The position numbers were made by a program, and so were the translations under genes. DNA of 64,000 bases from Nonomuraea dietziae (GTDB lineage Bacteria; Actinomycetota; Actinomycetes; Streptosporangiales; Streptosporangiaceae). Under the pieces are notes generated by a model. The model was not told the origin of the DNA and made no database searches. It was given only the letters and a program-made list of their open reading frames with translations. Numbering within the stretch: position 1 is the stretch's first letter; each line of letters starts with the position of its first letter. Shown piece after piece: positions 54,504 to 64,000 of this stretch. The DNA lies in the NCBI RefSeq assembly GCF_014195505.1, contig NZ_JACIBV010000001.1, positions 2,852,001-2,916,000 on the forward strand. The letters are read 5' to 3'.

Positions 54504-55595
54504 TCAGCCTTCGCCGGTCAACACCCGCCGCATCCTCTCGACGGCGCGCCGCAGCGGCTCCTCGGGGAGCTGCTCGAACAGCTCCAGCGCGATCTGGCCG
54601 TCCTTGCCCTCCCAGACGCCCGCCACCCTGCCCTCGTGGATCACCACGGGTGAGATCCATCCGGCCGCCCTGCTCACCTTGGCCTTGACCGGGGCGGGGA
54701 TGAGGGCCTCGAGGGTGCGGGGGGCGCCGAGGATGTACTGGTCGAAGCCGGGCAGCAGGTGCACCTCGCGGGAGGGCGTCGTCGCGGCCAGCGCGTCGAC
54801 GTGCTCGGTCAGCGCGAGCAGCTTCGCGCCCTCGACGTCGACCTCGGTGAGCTCGGGCGCCAGGTCGCGGAACCACGCTCTGAGCACGGCCTTCTTCGCC
54901 ACGCCGCCGAACAGCCAGCTGTCGAGCATCTCGGGCGAGGCGGGGCCGTGCGCCGCCAGGAAGGAGCGGGCCACGCGCACCCCCGCCTCCTCCTGCGGCG
55001 GCAGGGCGTCGGGCCAGGACGGCAGCCACGCGCGCGGGGAGGTGAAGGCGACCTTGCCGTCGCTGGGCGGGGCGTAGCAGAGCTCGCCCAGGCGGGCCAG
55101 CGGCTTGAGCAGCGCGCCCCAGCCGGAGGTGAGAGCCTGCCGGAGGTGGGCGTCGCCGGTGAGGTCGACGACCGCCTCGACCAGCTCCTCACGGGTCAGG
55201 CTCGCGCCTTCGAGCGCCTTGGGGACGGCGTCGATGATCGCCTCGATCTCGGCGGCGGTGACGCCGTGGCCGCGCTGCCAGGAGCCTTTCTCCCACGAGC
55301 GCAGGGTGCCGAGCGCCGCGCAGTGGTCGGCCAGCTCGTCGGCGGGCACCAGGTGGAGGGTGCCGCGCATGACCCACGTCTTGGCGAGCGTGCGCTCCTG
55401 CCACAGCGCGCGCTCGATCTCATCGTGGTCGGGCGCGGCGGCGCGGACGGCGACGGCGTGCCTGGCCGAGGAGGAGACCTGGGCCTGGACGCCGCAGAGC
55501 CTGCGCGCGATCTCCACGGCGGAGGGGCCGTCGGCGGCGGAGACGAACTGCCGGGACAGTCGCCAGGCGAGCACTTGGGGCCAGGTCAGATTCAC
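54504..55595 (-). CDS. AlkZ-family winged-helix DNA glycosylase (HTH_42)
   Basis: 363 residues from GTG at 55595. The fold consists of three winged-helix modules. Residues Gln37 and Gln39 in CGVQAQVSSSA match the QxQ catalytic motif of Streptomyces AlkZ, which unhooks DNA interstrand cross-links. Conserved pieces are KTWVMRGTLHLVPADELADH, HLLPGFDQYILGAPRTLEAL and WISPVVIHEGRVAGVWEGK. AlkZ enzymes often protect producers of genotoxic antibiotics, but no biosynthetic genes are nearby, so a general repair role is equally likely. A hairpin-rich gap separates it from pxpC. Confidence 0.85.
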   Translation of the reverse strand: MNLTWPQVLAWRLSRQFVSAADGPSAVEIARRLCGVQAQVSSSARHAVAVRAAAPDHDEIERALWQERTLAKTWVMRGTLHLVPADELADHCAALGTLRSWEKGSWQRGHGVTAAEIEAIIDAVPKALEGASLTREELVEAVVDLTGDAHLRQALTSGWGALLKPLARLGELCYAPPSDGKVAFTSPRAWLPSWPDALPPQEEAGVRVARSFLAAHGPASPEMLDSWLFGGVAKKAVLRAWFRDLAPELTEVDVEGAKLLALTEHVDALAATTPSREVHLLPGFDQYILGAPRTLEALIPAPVKAKVSRAAGWISPVVIHEGRVAGVWEGKDGQIALELFEQLPEEPLRRAVERMRRVLTGEG

Positions 55596-55627
55596 AGGAC
55601 TACTTCTACACCCAGGCGCCGACAGAA

Positions 55628-55655
55628 CGGCGCCCCCGTAGGGCCGGGGGCGCCG
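55628..55655 (-). terminator. Hairpin terminator after the peptide SBP gene
   Basis: Arms CGGCGCCCCCG (55628-55638) and CGGGGGCGCCG (55645-55655) form an 11-bp stem with a 6-nt loop, 10 bases past the end of the importer operon. Confidence 0.85.
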
Positions 55656-55664
55656 GGAGGCGGG

Positions 55665-57383
55665 TCAGCCGGTGAAGCCGATGTCCTGGTACTTCAGGTC
55701 GTAGAAGCCCCGGGCCCCGAGGTTGGCCAGGGTCTGCCTCACCGCCACGTTCTGCGGCCGCTGGTAGAGCGGGACGACGTTCACCGCCTCCCAGATGAGC
55801 TTGTCGGCCGCGTTGGTCGCCGCGCGGGCCTGGGCGAGGTCGAGCTCGGCCGTCGCCTTCTGCATCGCGGCGTCGATCTCGGGCGAGCCGATGCGTCCGA
55901 GGTTGGCGTTCCAGTTCCGCTCACCCTTGGAGTCGGTCGAGGCGTTGGCGAAGATCCCGTAACCACTCGAGACTGGAAATGGCGTGCCGATGTAGGAGAA
56001 CGCCGTCATGTCGTAGTTGCCGGGGATGATGTGTTTGGTGAAGAAGTCGTCGCTGGGCACCGCCTGCAGCGTCACCTGGACCCCGATCTGGGCGAGCATG
56101 TTCTGGATCAGCTCGCCCTCCGACTTGGTCAGCTGGAGGCCCGACGGCATGACGAACTTCAGGTTCAGCGGCTTGCCGTCCTTCATCCTGGTCTGCCCGC
56201 TGAGCTTCCAGCCCGCCGCGTCGAGCGCGGCCTTGGCCTTCTCCGGGTCGTAGGTCCCGAGCGCCCCCGCGTTGTCCTGGTAGCCCTCCTGGGTGTTCAT
56301 GAAGAAGTGGTTGTTCAGCAGCGTGATGGGCCAGTCGAGGCCCTGCAGGTCGGACTGGGCGATGGCCTGCCTGTTGATCGCCATGGTGATGGCCCTGCGC
56401 ACGTTGACGTCCGACAGGACGGCGCTCTCGCCGTTCATCGTGATGTGCCGGAAGTCGGGGCCGGCCGCCTGCCGTACGAGCGAGCCCTGGGTGGACTTGG
56501 CCCTGGCGTAGTCGGGAGCGGAGGGGCCGATGTCGAAGACGTCGATCTCGCCGTTGGTGAAGGCGCCGACCAGCGAGTCGCTCTCCATGGAGCGGTAGAT
56601 GACCTGGTCGAGCTTGGCCTTCTCGCCCCACCAGGCGTCGTCGCGGACGATCGTGATCGTCTTGGCCGTCTGGTCGAAGCCCTGGAACCTGAACGGGCCC
56701 GCCGTGACGGGGATCTTGTTCAGCCACGAGGTGTTGAAGGTCTCGGGCGAGGTGTTGGTGGCCTTCGGATAGAGCGGGGCGAACAGCGACTGCCAGTCGC
56801 CGAAGTCGTTCTTGAAGGTGATGACGACCTCGTAGTCGTCCTTGCCCTTGGCGACGCTCTCGATGTCCTGGTACCCGGTGGTGGAGGCGACGCGGAAGTC
56901 GGGGTTGGCGCCGTTCAGCGCCTTCCACTGGGCCGCGTAGTCCTGCCAGGTGATCGCCTCGCCGTTGGACCACCTGCCCTTGGGGTTGAGGGTCAGGGTC
57001 ACCACCTGCTTGGGGTCGGTGGCCGTCACCCTGCCGTCGGTGAGGTAGTCGGCGTTGCCGCTGATCACGCCCTTCTCGTCGGAGACGAACGGCGAGGGCA
57101 GCATCCCCGCCACCACGCTCCGCACGTTGGCCAGGTTGCCGTCGACGTGGTTGATGTTCCACTGGGTCGGATACTCGTCGATGCCCCAGCGCAGCGTGCC
57201 GCCGTCCTTGACCCGGTCGCGGGGCACCACGTTGACGTCGAAGGCCTTCAGCGCGGCAGGGGCACCCGCCGAGGGCTCTCCCGCCGGGCCTGCCGTGCCT
57301 TGCTCTCCGCCACCGCCTCCACAGCCCGCCAGGGCCAGCGAACCTGCCATGGCCAGGGCCACGGCGAGCCGGGATCTGCTCAC
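55665..57383 (-). CDS. Peptide/dipeptide ABC importer substrate-binding lipoprotein (SBP_bac_5)
   Basis: 572 residues from GTG at 57383, preceded by AGGAGGAG. Signal peptide with lipobox LAGC (Cys at about 21), then a Gly/Ala-rich linker. Family 5 features: TLRWGIDEYPTQWNINHVDG, WSNGEAITWQDYAAQWKALN, VRRAITMAINRQAIAQSDLQ, LKFVMPSGLQLTKSEGELIQ. It binds peptides or similar solutes outside the membrane. It is the last gene of the operon, 14 bases from the double-ATPase gene. Ligand not determinable. Confidence 0.92.
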   Translation of the reverse strand: MSRSRLAVALAMAGSLALAGCGGGGGEQGTAGPAGEPSAGAPAALKAFDVNVVPRDRVKDGGTLRWGIDEYPTQWNINHVDGNLANVRSVVAGMLPSPFVSDEKGVISGNADYLTDGRVTATDPKQVVTLTLNPKGRWSNGEAITWQDYAAQWKALNGANPDFRVASTTGYQDIESVAKGKDDYEVVITFKNDFGDWQSLFAPLYPKATNTSPETFNTSWLNKIPVTAGPFRFQGFDQTAKTITIVRDDAWWGEKAKLDQVIYRSMESDSLVGAFTNGEIDVFDIGPSAPDYARAKSTQGSLVRQAAGPDFRHITMNGESAVLSDVNVRRAITMAINRQAIAQSDLQGLDWPITLLNNHFFMNTQEGYQDNAGALGTYDPEKAKAALDAAGWKLSGQTRMKDGKPLNLKFVMPSGLQLTKSEGELIQNMLAQIGVQVTLQAVPSDDFFTKHIIPGNYDMTAFSYIGTPFPVSSGYGIFANASTDSKGERNWNANLGRIGSPEIDAAMQKATAELDLAQARAATNAADKLIWEAVNVVPLYQRPQNVAVRQTLANLGARGFYDLKYQDIGFTG

Positions 57384-57397
57384 TTGCTCCTCCTGCG

Positions 57398-59497
57398 CTA
57401 GACGACTTCGAGCTTCTCGGCGTAGTGACATGCCACGCCTTGATCGACGTCGAGCGGCCTGACCTCCGGCTCGACCTCCACACACCTGACGCGTTCGCCG
57501 TCGGTGAGGGCCTTGAACTTCGGGCACCGCGTGCGGAACCTGCAGCCCGAGGGCGGGTGGGCGGGGCTCGGCAGGTCTCCCTCGAGCAGGATGCGCCGCC
57601 TGGAACGTTCCTTCACGGGGTCGGGCAGCGGGATCGCCGACAGCAGGGCCTGCGTGTACGGATGCATCGGCGCCCCGTAGACCCGCTCGACGTCGCCGAT
57701 CTCGGCGATCCTGCCGAGGTACATCACCGCCACGCGGTCGGCCAGGTGCCTGACGACGGCCAGGTCGTGCGCCACGAACAGGTAGGACAGGCCGAGGCGG
57801 CGCCTGAGGTCCTCCAGCAGGTTGACCACGCCCGCCTGGATCGAGACGTCGAGGGCCGAGACGGGCTCGTCCAGCAGGACCAGCTTGGGTTCGAGGGCCA
57901 GCGCCCTGGCGATGCCGATGCGCTGGCGCTGCCCGCCGGAGAAGTCCTGCGGATAGCGGGCGGCGTGGCCGGGATCGAGGCCGACCAGGTCGAGCAGTTC
58001 GCGCACGCGCGTGCCCGCGTCGCGCCGCCCCTGGGTGCGCAGCGGCTCGGCGAGGATGTCGTAGACGGTCATCCTCGGGTCGAGCGAGGCCAGCGGGTCC
58101 TGGAAGACGACCTGCATGTCGCGCCGCAGCGCGGTCCTGTCGCGGGCGCCGAGGGCGGCCACGTCACGACCGAGCACGGCGATCGTGCCGCGCTGCGGCT
58201 TCGTCAGCTCGAGGATCTCCGTGAGCGTCGTGGTCTTGCCGCAGCCCGACTCACCGACCAGCCCGAGCGTCTCGCCCCTGCGGATGTCGAAGGTGATGCC
58301 GTCGACCGCGTGGACGGTGCCGACCCTGCGCCTGAACACCGCGCCTTTCGTCAGCGGGTAGTGCTTGACCAGGTCGGCCACCGACAGCACGACCTCGCGG
58401 CCCTCGCGGGGCGTGGGCGCGGCCCTGACAGCGGGCCCGGCGGCGGGTTCGGCGGCGGGCTCCGGCGTCGCGGCGTGCCTGCCTCTGACCTCCCCCGCCA
58501 CGTCGTATACCTCGGCGGGCGACAGGTTCTCCCTGGCGATCTCCTCCGCCCGGATGCACGCCGCCAGATGCCCCGGGCCGTTCACCGGCTCGAGCGGCGG
58601 CTCGGCCTCGGCGCACGCCTCGATCGCCATCGGGCAGCGCGGCGTGAACGGGCAGCCGGGCGGCAGCTCGGCGGGTGAGGGCGGGTTGCCCTCGATCGGC
58701 ACCAGCGGCCGGCGCCCTCCGGCGTCGAGGCGGGGAACGGAGCCCAGCAGGCCCATCGTGTACGGCATGCGCGGCCGGTAGTAGATGTCGTCGACCTGCC
58801 CCACCTCGACGGCCCTGCCCGCGTACATGACCAGGACCCTGTCGGCGAAGCCCGCCACCACCCCGAGATCGTGGGTGATCATCACGATCGCCGCGCCCGT
58901 CTCCTTCTGCGCCTTCTTCAGCACGTCGAGGACCTGCGCCTGGATGGTGACGTCGAGCGCGGTGGTCGGCTCGTCGCAGATGATGACGTCGGGGTCGTTG
59001 GCGACGGCCATGGCGATCACCGCGCGCTGGCGCATGCCGCCGGAGAACTCGTGAGGGAAGGCCCTGGCCCGCTGTCCCGGGTTGGGGATGCCGACCAGGT
59101 CGAGCAGCTCCACGGCCCTGACCATGGCCTGCTCGGCCGTCACCTTCTGGTGGACGCGCACCGCCTCGGCGATCTGGTCGCCCACCCTGTAGACGGGCGT
59201 GAGCGCCGAGAGCGGGTCCTGGAAGACCATGGAGATCGTCCTGCCGCGGAAGGCGGTGAGCGTCTTCTCCTTCGCGCCGAGGATCTCGGTGCCGCGCAGC
59301 CGTACCGACCCCGTCACGCGGGCGTGCGGGGGCAGCAGACCCATGACCGCCAGGGCGGTCACCGACTTGCCCGAGCCCGACTCGCCCACGATGCCGAGCA
59401 CCTCGCCCGCGCGCACCTCGTAGCCGACGCCGCGCACCGCGCGCACGTCCCCGAAGCGGACGTCGAGATCGGCGACCTGGAGAACGGGATCGCTCAT
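57398..59497 (-). CDS. Fused double ATPase of a peptide ABC importer (DppD-DppF type)
   Basis: 699 residues from ATG at 59497 overlapping the permease stop (ATGA); the frame is open far upstream but only antisense. Two complete ATPases are fused. The first has GESGSGKS (Walker A), LSGG-like [18 protein letters not shown] and [14 protein letters not shown]. The second (from about 385) has [26 protein letters not shown] and [14 protein letters not shown]. Each ends in the oligopeptide-transport cysteine motif (CPFTPRCP and CRFRTRCP). A Pro/Ala/Glu linker of about 50 residues joins them. In most organisms DppD and DppF are separate, but fused forms are common in actinomycetes. It drives the permeases encoded upstream. 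Confidence 0.93.
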   Translation of the reverse strand: MSDPVLQVADLDVRFGDVRAVRGVGYEVRAGEVLGIVGESGSGKSVTALAVMGLLPPHARVTGSVRLRGTEILGAKEKTLTAFRGRTISMVFQDPLSALTPVYRVGDQIAEAVRVHQKVTAEQAMVRAVELLDLVGIPNPGQRARAFPHEFSGGMRQRAVIAMAVANDPDVIICDEPTTALDVTIQAQVLDVLKKAQKETGAAIVMITHDLGVVAGFADRVLVMYAGRAVEVGQVDDIYYRPRMPYTMGLLGSVPRLDAGGRRPLVPIEGNPPSPAELPPGCPFTPRCPMAIEACAEAEPPLEPVNGPGHLAACIRAEEIARENLSPAEVYDVAGEVRGRHAATPEPAAEPAAGPAVRAAPTPREGREVVLSVADLVKHYPLTKGAVFRRRVGTVHAVDGITFDIRRGETLGLVGESGCGKTTTLTEILELTKPQRGTIAVLGRDVAALGARDRTALRRDMQVVFQDPLASLDPRMTVYDILAEPLRTQGRRDAGTRVRELLDLVGLDPGHAARYPQDFSGGQRQRIGIARALALEPKLVLLDEPVSALDVSIQAGVVNLLEDLRRRLGLSYLFVAHDLAVVRHLADRVAVMYLGRIAEIGDVERVYGAPMHPYTQALLSAIPLPDPVKERSRRRILLEGDLPSPAHPPSGCRFRTRCPKFKALTDGERVRCVEVEPEVRPLDVDQGVACHYAEKLEVV

Positions 59498-60393
59498 GAG
59501 CCCCTCTTCGAGGTGGGGTCGAAGGCGTCGCGCAGTGAGTCGCCGATGAGGTTGACCGACAGCACGGTGAGGATGAGCAGGCCCGCGGCGAACCAGAACG
59601 TCCACGGCGCGAAGACGGCGGTCTTGGAGCCGTCGGCGATCAGGCTGCCCAGCGAGACGTCGGGCGGCTGGATGCCGAAGCCGAAGTAGGACAGCGTGGT
59701 CTCGGTGAGGATCGCCGAGCTGACGTTCAGCGTGGCGTCGACGACCAGCAGGGACGACATGTTCGGGATGACGTGCCTGAAGATGATCGTGGGGGCGGGC
59801 ACGCCCATGTAGCGGGCGGCGCTGATGAACTCGCGCTCCTTGAGCGAGACCGTCATCCCGCGCACGACCTTGGAGGTGATCATCCAGAGGAACAGCGCCA
59901 GCATGATCACGAACAGCACCCACGCGCCTCCCGCGAACAGCGGCGACATGATGGCCAGGATCAGGAAGCTGGGCAGCACGAGCAGCAGGTCGACCACCCA
60001 CATCAGGACCCTGTCGGTCCAGCCGAGGAAGTAGCCGGCGAAGGCGCCGACCACGGCCGCGAGCGTGGTGGCCACGACCGCCACGAGCAGGCCGACGATG
60101 AGCGACTTCTGCATGCCGCGCAGGGTGACGGCGAAGACGTCGGCGCCGGTCTGGAGCGTGCCCCAGTAGTGCTCGGCCGACGGCGGCCGCAGGAAGGCGG
60201 CGAAGTCCTTGTCGGTGTAGGTCCAGTGGGTGAAGTGCGGGCCGGCGAAGGCCAGCAGGAACATCAGCGCGAGCAGGGCGAAGCCGAGCTGTCCCTGGCG
60301 CATCGTGAAGAAGCGCCTGGCCACCACCCTGCCCCTGGACGGCGCCTTGATCTTGACGACCTGCTCGGCCAGCTCCTCGTCGGCGATGCTCAC
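59494..60393 (-). CDS. Peptide ABC importer permease, DppC type
   Basis: 299 residues from GTG at 60393 with GAGG just upstream. N-terminal cytosolic leader, then transmembrane helices beginning [18 protein letters not shown]. The EAA loop reads [21 protein letters not shown]-terminal helices include [20 protein letters not shown] and end in the [17 protein letters not shown] motif [15 protein letters not shown], typical of the second OppBC permease. It starts 4 bases after the DppB stop and its stop overlaps the ATPase start. Confidence 0.92.
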   Translation of the reverse strand: MSIADEELAEQVVKIKAPSRGRVVARRFFTMRQGQLGFALLALMFLLAFAGPHFTHWTYTDKDFAAFLRPPSAEHYWGTLQTGADVFAVTLRGMQKSLIVGLLVAVVATTLAAVVGAFAGYFLGWTDRVLMWVVDLLLVLPSFLILAIMSPLFAGGAWVLFVIMLALFLWMITSKVVRGMTVSLKEREFISAARYMGVPAPTIIFRHVIPNMSSLLVVDATLNVSSAILTETTLSYFGFGIQPPDVSLGSLIADGSKTAVFAPWTFWFAAGLLILTVLSVNLIGDSLRDAFDPTSKRGS

Positions 60394-60396
60394 GCC

Positions 60397-61380
60397 TCAG
60401 CCCACCCTCACCCGCGGGTCGAGCGCCGCGGTCAGCACGTCGGACAGCAGGGAGGCCACCAGGACCGACAGCGCGGTCAGGAGCGCGATGGCGGCGACCG
60501 TGTTGACGTCGTTGGTGTTGATGGAGTCGATCAGCTGCTCGCCCAGCCCGTGCCAGCCGAAGATCTTCTCGGTGATGGTGGCGCCGACCAGCAGCGAGCC
60601 GAAGGTGAAGGCGAAGTAGGTGACGGCGGGGATGAGCGCGGTCCTCAGCGCGTGCCTGGTGAGCGCGGCCCGCCTGGACAGGCCCTTGGCCATCGCGGTG
60701 CGGACGAAGTCGGCGCCGAGCACGTCGAGCATCATGTTGCGCTGGTAGCGGCTGAAGATCGCGATCAGGCCGATCGACAGCGAGATCGTCGGCAGGATCA
60801 GGTGCTGGACGCGGTCGAGCGCCTGCCCCGGCAGTCCGGCGTCGAGGCCGGGCGTGTACTCGCCGCTGACGTAGACGATCCTCTCTCCGACCAGGCCGTT
60901 GAACCACACCCCTGCCAGGATCAGCACGTTGGCGATGACCACCACGGGAACGGCCAGCACGACGAAGGAGCCGATGGTGGTCAGCCTGTCGAACCAGCCG
61001 TACTGCCTGACCGCGGCGTAGGCGCCCACGGCGACGCCGAGGAAGCCGCCGAAGAACACCCCGAGGATGATGAGGCGGAAGGTGACCCCCGCCCGTCGCC
61101 TGAGGTCGTCGTTGACCGAGTCGCCGCCGACCGTCAGCCCGAAGTCACCGGAGACGACCCCTCCCGCCCAGGTGACGTAGCGCGCGAGCAGCGGGGTGCG
61201 GTTGTTGAGGTTGAGCTCGTCGAGCCTGGCGTCGATCACCGCGGGAGGCAGCGGCGGGTTGCGTCCCTCGTAGTTGGCCCGCGGGTCGAGCGCGCTGGCC
61301 GCCAGCATGTAGGCAAGACTGGTGGCGACGACCACGAGCACCACGTAGTTGAGCAGCCTGCGGACCAGGAACCCCGCCAT
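60397..61380 (-). CDS. Peptide ABC importer permease, DppB type
   Basis: 327 residues from ATG at 61380; an in-frame GTG at 61401 would add seven unsupported residues. Begins [20 protein letters not shown] as in the first OppBC permease. A large extracytoplasmic loop of about 100 residues follows helix 1 ([20 protein letters not shown]). The EAA loop is [20 protein letters not shown]. First gene of the operon dppB-dppC-dppDF-SBP; an inverted repeat just upstream could be its operator. Confidence 0.92.
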   Translation of the reverse strand: MAGFLVRRLLNYVVLVVVATSLAYMLAASALDPRANYEGRNPPLPPAVIDARLDELNLNNRTPLLARYVTWAGGVVSGDFGLTVGGDSVNDDLRRRAGVTFRLIILGVFFGGFLGVAVGAYAAVRQYGWFDRLTTIGSFVVLAVPVVVIANVLILAGVWFNGLVGERIVYVSGEYTPGLDAGLPGQALDRVQHLILPTISLSIGLIAIFSRYQRNMMLDVLGADFVRTAMAKGLSRRAALTRHALRTALIPAVTYFAFTFGSLLVGATITEKIFGWHGLGEQLIDSINTNDVNTVAAIALLTALSVLVASLLSDVLTAALDPRVRVG

Positions 61381-61403
61381 CGCCTCCCCTTCACCCCTCA
61401 CCA

Positions 61404-61425
61404 GGTGTAGCCATATTGCTACACC
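61404..61425. promoter_or_regulatory. Inverted repeat upstream of the peptide importer operon
   Basis: GGTGTAGC (61404-61411) and GCTACACC (61418-61425) are perfect arms around CATATT, 24 bases before the DppB start. Shape fits a dimeric repressor site (GntR-like spacing) covering the transcription start. No regulator gene is adjacent. Confidence 0.6.
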
Positions 61426-61467
61426 ATGTGATCCCCGGGGTGTGGCGAAGCGCCGAAGAGAGCCTGA

Positions 61468-63777
61468 CTACCTTCCCGACAGCTCGTCGACGGCGGCGCG
61501 CACGTCGTCGCTGGTGATGGTGGTCAGCTCCGACTCGCTGGCCGTGTTGCCCAGGGCGGCGAGGCGGACGTCCCTGCGCATGGCCGCCCGCTCGAACAGC
61601 GAGCGGGCGAAGCGGCCGTTGCCGAGGCCGTCGATCAGCCGCTCCTGGCAGACCCAGGTGAAGACCTCGTCCAGGTCGGCCTTCGCGGCCTCGTCGAAAT
61701 GGTCGCCCGACCGCTCGGCCAGCAGGATCGCGATCTCGGCGAGCTCCTGCGGCGCGTAGCTGGGAAAGGCGACCCGCTGGTTGAAGCGGCTGGACAGCCC
61801 CGGGTTGGTGGACAGGAAGCGGTCCATCTCACGCTCGTATCCGGCCAGCACGATGACGAGCCTGTCGCGGTCGTCCTCGGCCCGCTTGAGCAGCGTCTGC
61901 ACGGCCTCGGCGCCGAAGGCGTCGCCGCCGGAGTAGCCGGGGTTGACCAGGCTGTATGCCTCGTCGATGAACAGCACCCCGCCGAGCGCCCTGTCGACCA
62001 GCTCGTTGGTCTTGATCGCGGTCGCGCCGAGATGCTGACCGACCAGGTCGGCGCGTTGCCCCTCGACCACGTCGGGCCTGGCCAGCAGGCCGAGCGCGGC
62101 GAAGATGCGGCCGAGGATGCGGGCGACAGTGGTCTTGCCCGTGCCGGGCGGCCCCGCGAAGACGAAGTGGCGCATCTGCGGAGGGGTGGGCAGGCCGCGC
62201 TCCTGGCGCATGCGGGCCACCTGGAGCTGGGCGGCAATGGCGTGGACCTGTCGCTTGACGGGTTCGAGCCCCGCCATGCGGTCGAGGTCGGCCAGCGCCT
62301 CCTCCAGCGTGGGGGTGGCCTGGTAGCCGCGGAAGCGCGCGGTGAGCTCGTTGAAGGCCTTGGTGACGTCGGCGACGGTCGTGGTGGTGAGGTCCGCGGT
62401 CGAGGGGGTGCCGCCCGCGCCGACCACCCGCACGTCGCGGGCCTGCGCCGCGGCCTCGACCAGGCTGCGCACGAAGCGCGCGTTGCCGAGCTCGTCGACC
62501 AGGCCGCGCCGCTGGACGTCCTCGAACAGGCCGAGCAGCGCGGGCCGCGCCTCGGGGGCCAGGCTGTCGCCGCGCCGTCTCTGCAGCAGGTCGGTGATCT
62601 CCAGCAGCTCGGCGGGCGAGTAGCTGGGAAAGCGCACCCTGGTGGCGAACCTGCTCGACAGCCCCGGGTTGGAGGCCAGGAAGGAGGTCATCTCCTGCTC
62701 GTAGCCCGCCAGGATGATGATGAGGTGCTCGCGGTCGTCCTCGGCCCGCTTGAGCAGCGTCTGCACGGCCTCGGCGCCGAACCTGTCGGGCTGGCCCTCT
62801 GAGGAGTTGACCAGGCTGTACGCCTCGTCGATGAACAGCACCCCGCCGAGCGCCCTGTCGACCAGCTCGTTGGTCTTGATCGCGGTCGCGCCGAGGAACT
62901 CGCCGACCAGGTCGGCCCGCTGGGCCTCGACGACGTAGGGGGTCTCCAGCAGCCCGAACGCGTAGAAGATCTTCGCGACCGAGCGGGCCACGCTCGTCTT
63001 GCCCGTGCCGGGCGGTCCGACGAAGACGAAGTGCCTGGTCGGCCTGTCGGCGGGGTAGCCCGCCTCGGCGCGCAGCCTGGAGGCCTCGATGGAGGCGGCG
63101 ATCGAGCGCACCTGCTCCTTGACGGGCAGCAGGCCGATCATGTTCTCGAGCTCGGCGAGGGCCTCCTCCACCGAGATGGGCGGCGGCGGGGTGTTCCTGT
63201 CGGCCTGCTGGGGCCTGCCCTGCTGGGTCTCACGGACGCGCACCCTGACGGGCTCCTCGGCCACCAGGTGCGCGCGGGCCCTGCGGGCCTGGACGAACCG
63301 GTAGAGCAGGACGGCCGCGGCGGCGCCGTAGGCGGCCCAGAGCGCGATGCCGTCGGAGACGGGAGCCAGGGCCGCGGCCAGCGCGCCCGCGGGGACCAGG
63401 GCCATCAGCACGGTGATCCACGGCGGCACCCAGCGGATGAGGTGCGCGGCGGCGGCCACGGGCACGGCCAGCACGAGCAGCAGCGTGGGCACCATCGAGC
63501 CAGGAGGGAACATCTGGTCGATCAGCGAGACCGCCACGGCCCACCCGGCCAGCACCACGGCGGTGGCGGCGGCGCGGGGGAAGCGCAGGGCCAGCGCGAC
63601 GAAGCCGAGAAGGATCAGCGTGACGAAGAAGGTCTGCAGCAGGTCCCAGCCCATGGCCGCGCCCACGCCCACCGAGCCGATCAGGACGCAGGCGAACAGC
63701 ACCCTGCGGACGGCGGGGGGAAGGCGGAAATAGCGATGCCGTACCTTCTCGAACTGCTCCCGCGCCGCGTCCCGCAT
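61468..63777 (-). CDS. Membrane-anchored tandem CbxX/SpoVK-type AAA ATPase
   Basis: 769 residues from ATG at 63777 (GTG one codon upstream). The first 175 residues hold about six hydrophobic helices ([20 protein letters not shown] ... [16 protein letters not shown]). Two AAA domains follow (about 215-480 and 500-765), each with Walker [16 protein letters not shown]-loop, Walker [15 protein letters not shown] and the arginine-finger NPGLSSRF. The CbxX/CfqX type remodels protein complexes; relatives include EccA of type VII secretion and Rubisco activase CbbX. Two such AAA modules with a membrane region are unusual enough to suggest remodelling of a membrane-bound partner. Partner unknown; no ESX genes are nearby. 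Divergence between the AAA copies is low in the motifs, hinting at duplication. Confidence 0.88.
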   Translation of the reverse strand: MRDAAREQFEKVRHRYFRLPPAVRRVLFACVLIGSVGVGAAMGWDLLQTFFVTLILLGFVALALRFPRAAATAVVLAGWAVAVSLIDQMFPPGSMVPTLLLVLAVPVAAAAHLIRWVPPWITVLMALVPAGALAAALAPVSDGIALWAAYGAAAAVLLYRFVQARRARAHLVAEEPVRVRVRETQQGRPQQADRNTPPPPISVEEALAELENMIGLLPVKEQVRSIAASIEASRLRAEAGYPADRPTRHFVFVGPPGTGKTSVARSVAKIFYAFGLLETPYVVEAQRADLVGEFLGATAIKTNELVDRALGGVLFIDEAYSLVNSSEGQPDRFGAEAVQTLLKRAEDDREHLIIILAGYEQEMTSFLASNPGLSSRFATRVRFPSYSPAELLEITDLLQRRRGDSLAPEARPALLGLFEDVQRRGLVDELGNARFVRSLVEAAAQARDVRVVGAGGTPSTADLTTTTVADVTKAFNELTARFRGYQATPTLEEALADLDRMAGLEPVKRQVHAIAAQLQVARMRQERGLPTPPQMRHFVFAGPPGTGKTTVARILGRIFAALGLLARPDVVEGQRADLVGQHLGATAIKTNELVDRALGGVLFIDEAYSLVNPGYSGGDAFGAEAVQTLLKRAEDDRDRLVIVLAGYEREMDRFLSTNPGLSSRFNQRVAFPSYAPQELAEIAILLAERSGDHFDEAAKADLDEVFTWVCQERLIDGLGNGRFARSLFERAAMRRDVRLAALGNTASESELTTITSDDVRAAVDELSGR

Positions 63778-63865
63778 CACGCCTCCCCGGTCCGACCCCG
63801 GTTATACCGTACGGGCGTGGGCCGCGCGCTATGCGGCGCGCGCGAAAACCGCGATTGGACAGGGC

Positions 63866-64000
63866 TCAGCGGCGCTGGTGCCGTCCCGGGTACTCCCCGA
63901 CGACGACCTGCTTGGGCGTCACGCGCAGGACGTCGGAGCCGGGGTCGGGCAGCGCGACTCCGCGCACCTCGATCCAGAACCTGGGATGCGGCTGGTCGGT
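63866..64000 (-). CDS. C-terminal end of an unidentified protein, runs off the window
   Basis: The last 44 codons plus stop read PHPRFWIEVRGVALPDPGSD, then DVLRVTPKQVVVGEYPGRHQ ending RR. The frame is open to the right edge. No family recognised; the codon bias is that of a normal gene. It lies 88 bases upstream of the AAA ATPase start on the same strand. Confidence 0.55.
   Translation of the reverse strand, partial: TDQPHPRFWIEVRGVALPDPGSDVLRVTPKQVVVGEYPGRHQRR

Noticed and set aside
59773..61410. 545-codon plus-strand frame opposite the permease genes
   Set aside because: Asp/His/Gln/Arg-rich antisense of membrane-protein genes, a usual GC artefact.

Overview
This 64 kb window is very GC-rich, gene-dense chromosomal DNA from a filamentous-type actinomycete. 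Protein features suggest a Streptosporangiaceae-like genus (Nonomuraea/Streptosporangium relatives), but that family placement is inference. The evidence is the strong third-position G/C, frequent GTG starts, and actinobacterial-only families (DUF3145, DUF5998, DUF7455). The housekeeping set also fits: principal sigma factor, parE and parC, and a GNAT/acyl-CoA-ligase fusion. From memory, the order of these genes resembles the conserved hrdB-parE-parC neighbourhood of Streptomyces. No rRNA, tRNA or CRISPR array was recognised.

Left part (1-10.3 kb): the end of an acyl-CoA carboxylase beta subunit, a frameshifted WD40 gene and DUF3145. Next comes a compact cluster of a subtilisin-like peptidase (frameshifted here), an ECF-type sigma factor, a small beta-rich protein and a TPR-CHAT caspase-like protease; the last three overlap by 4 bases each. 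A sulfurtransferase, a phosphodiesterase and DUF5998 follow on the minus strand.

10.3-22.7 kb: a block of 59-bp tandem repeats, the Pat-like GNAT/acyl-CoA ligase, a PfkB sugar kinase, a RecQ helicase with a phosphoribosyltransferase-like tail, a TauD-type dioxygenase divergent from a secreted hydrolase (palindrome between them), a GNAT protein and parC.

22.7-32.3 kb: a sugar-catabolic locus with a beta-galactosidase-like enzyme, a ROK repressor, an ABC sugar importer (SBP plus two permeases) and a secreted GH3 enzyme. A shared AT-rich element precedes both the galactosidase and the importer. A frameshifted C-terminal remnant of a GH1 beta-glucosidase lies between importer and GH3, followed by a perfect LacI-type palindrome.

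32.3-40.9 kb: accessory genes (XRE regulator, VOC protein, carbonic anhydrase, amino-acid permease, methyltransferase, DUF6348-like protein, hypotheticals). They are interspersed with tandem repeats, a degraded IS5-family transposase and gene-poor stretches; part of this region is visibly less GC-rich.

40.9-50.3 kb: parE, DUF7455, GNAT, YaaA, the principal sigma factor and a PAS-GAF-PP2C phosphatase that may act on sigma/anti-sigma signalling, then an HhH-GPD glycosylase.

50.3-64 kb: two hypothetical proteins, the pxpABC 5-oxoprolinase operon, an AlkZ-like DNA glycosylase, a complete oligopeptide/dipeptide ABC importer (two permeases, fused double ATPase, lipoprotein), a membrane-anchored tandem CbxX-type AAA ATPase, and the tail of a gene that runs off the right edge.
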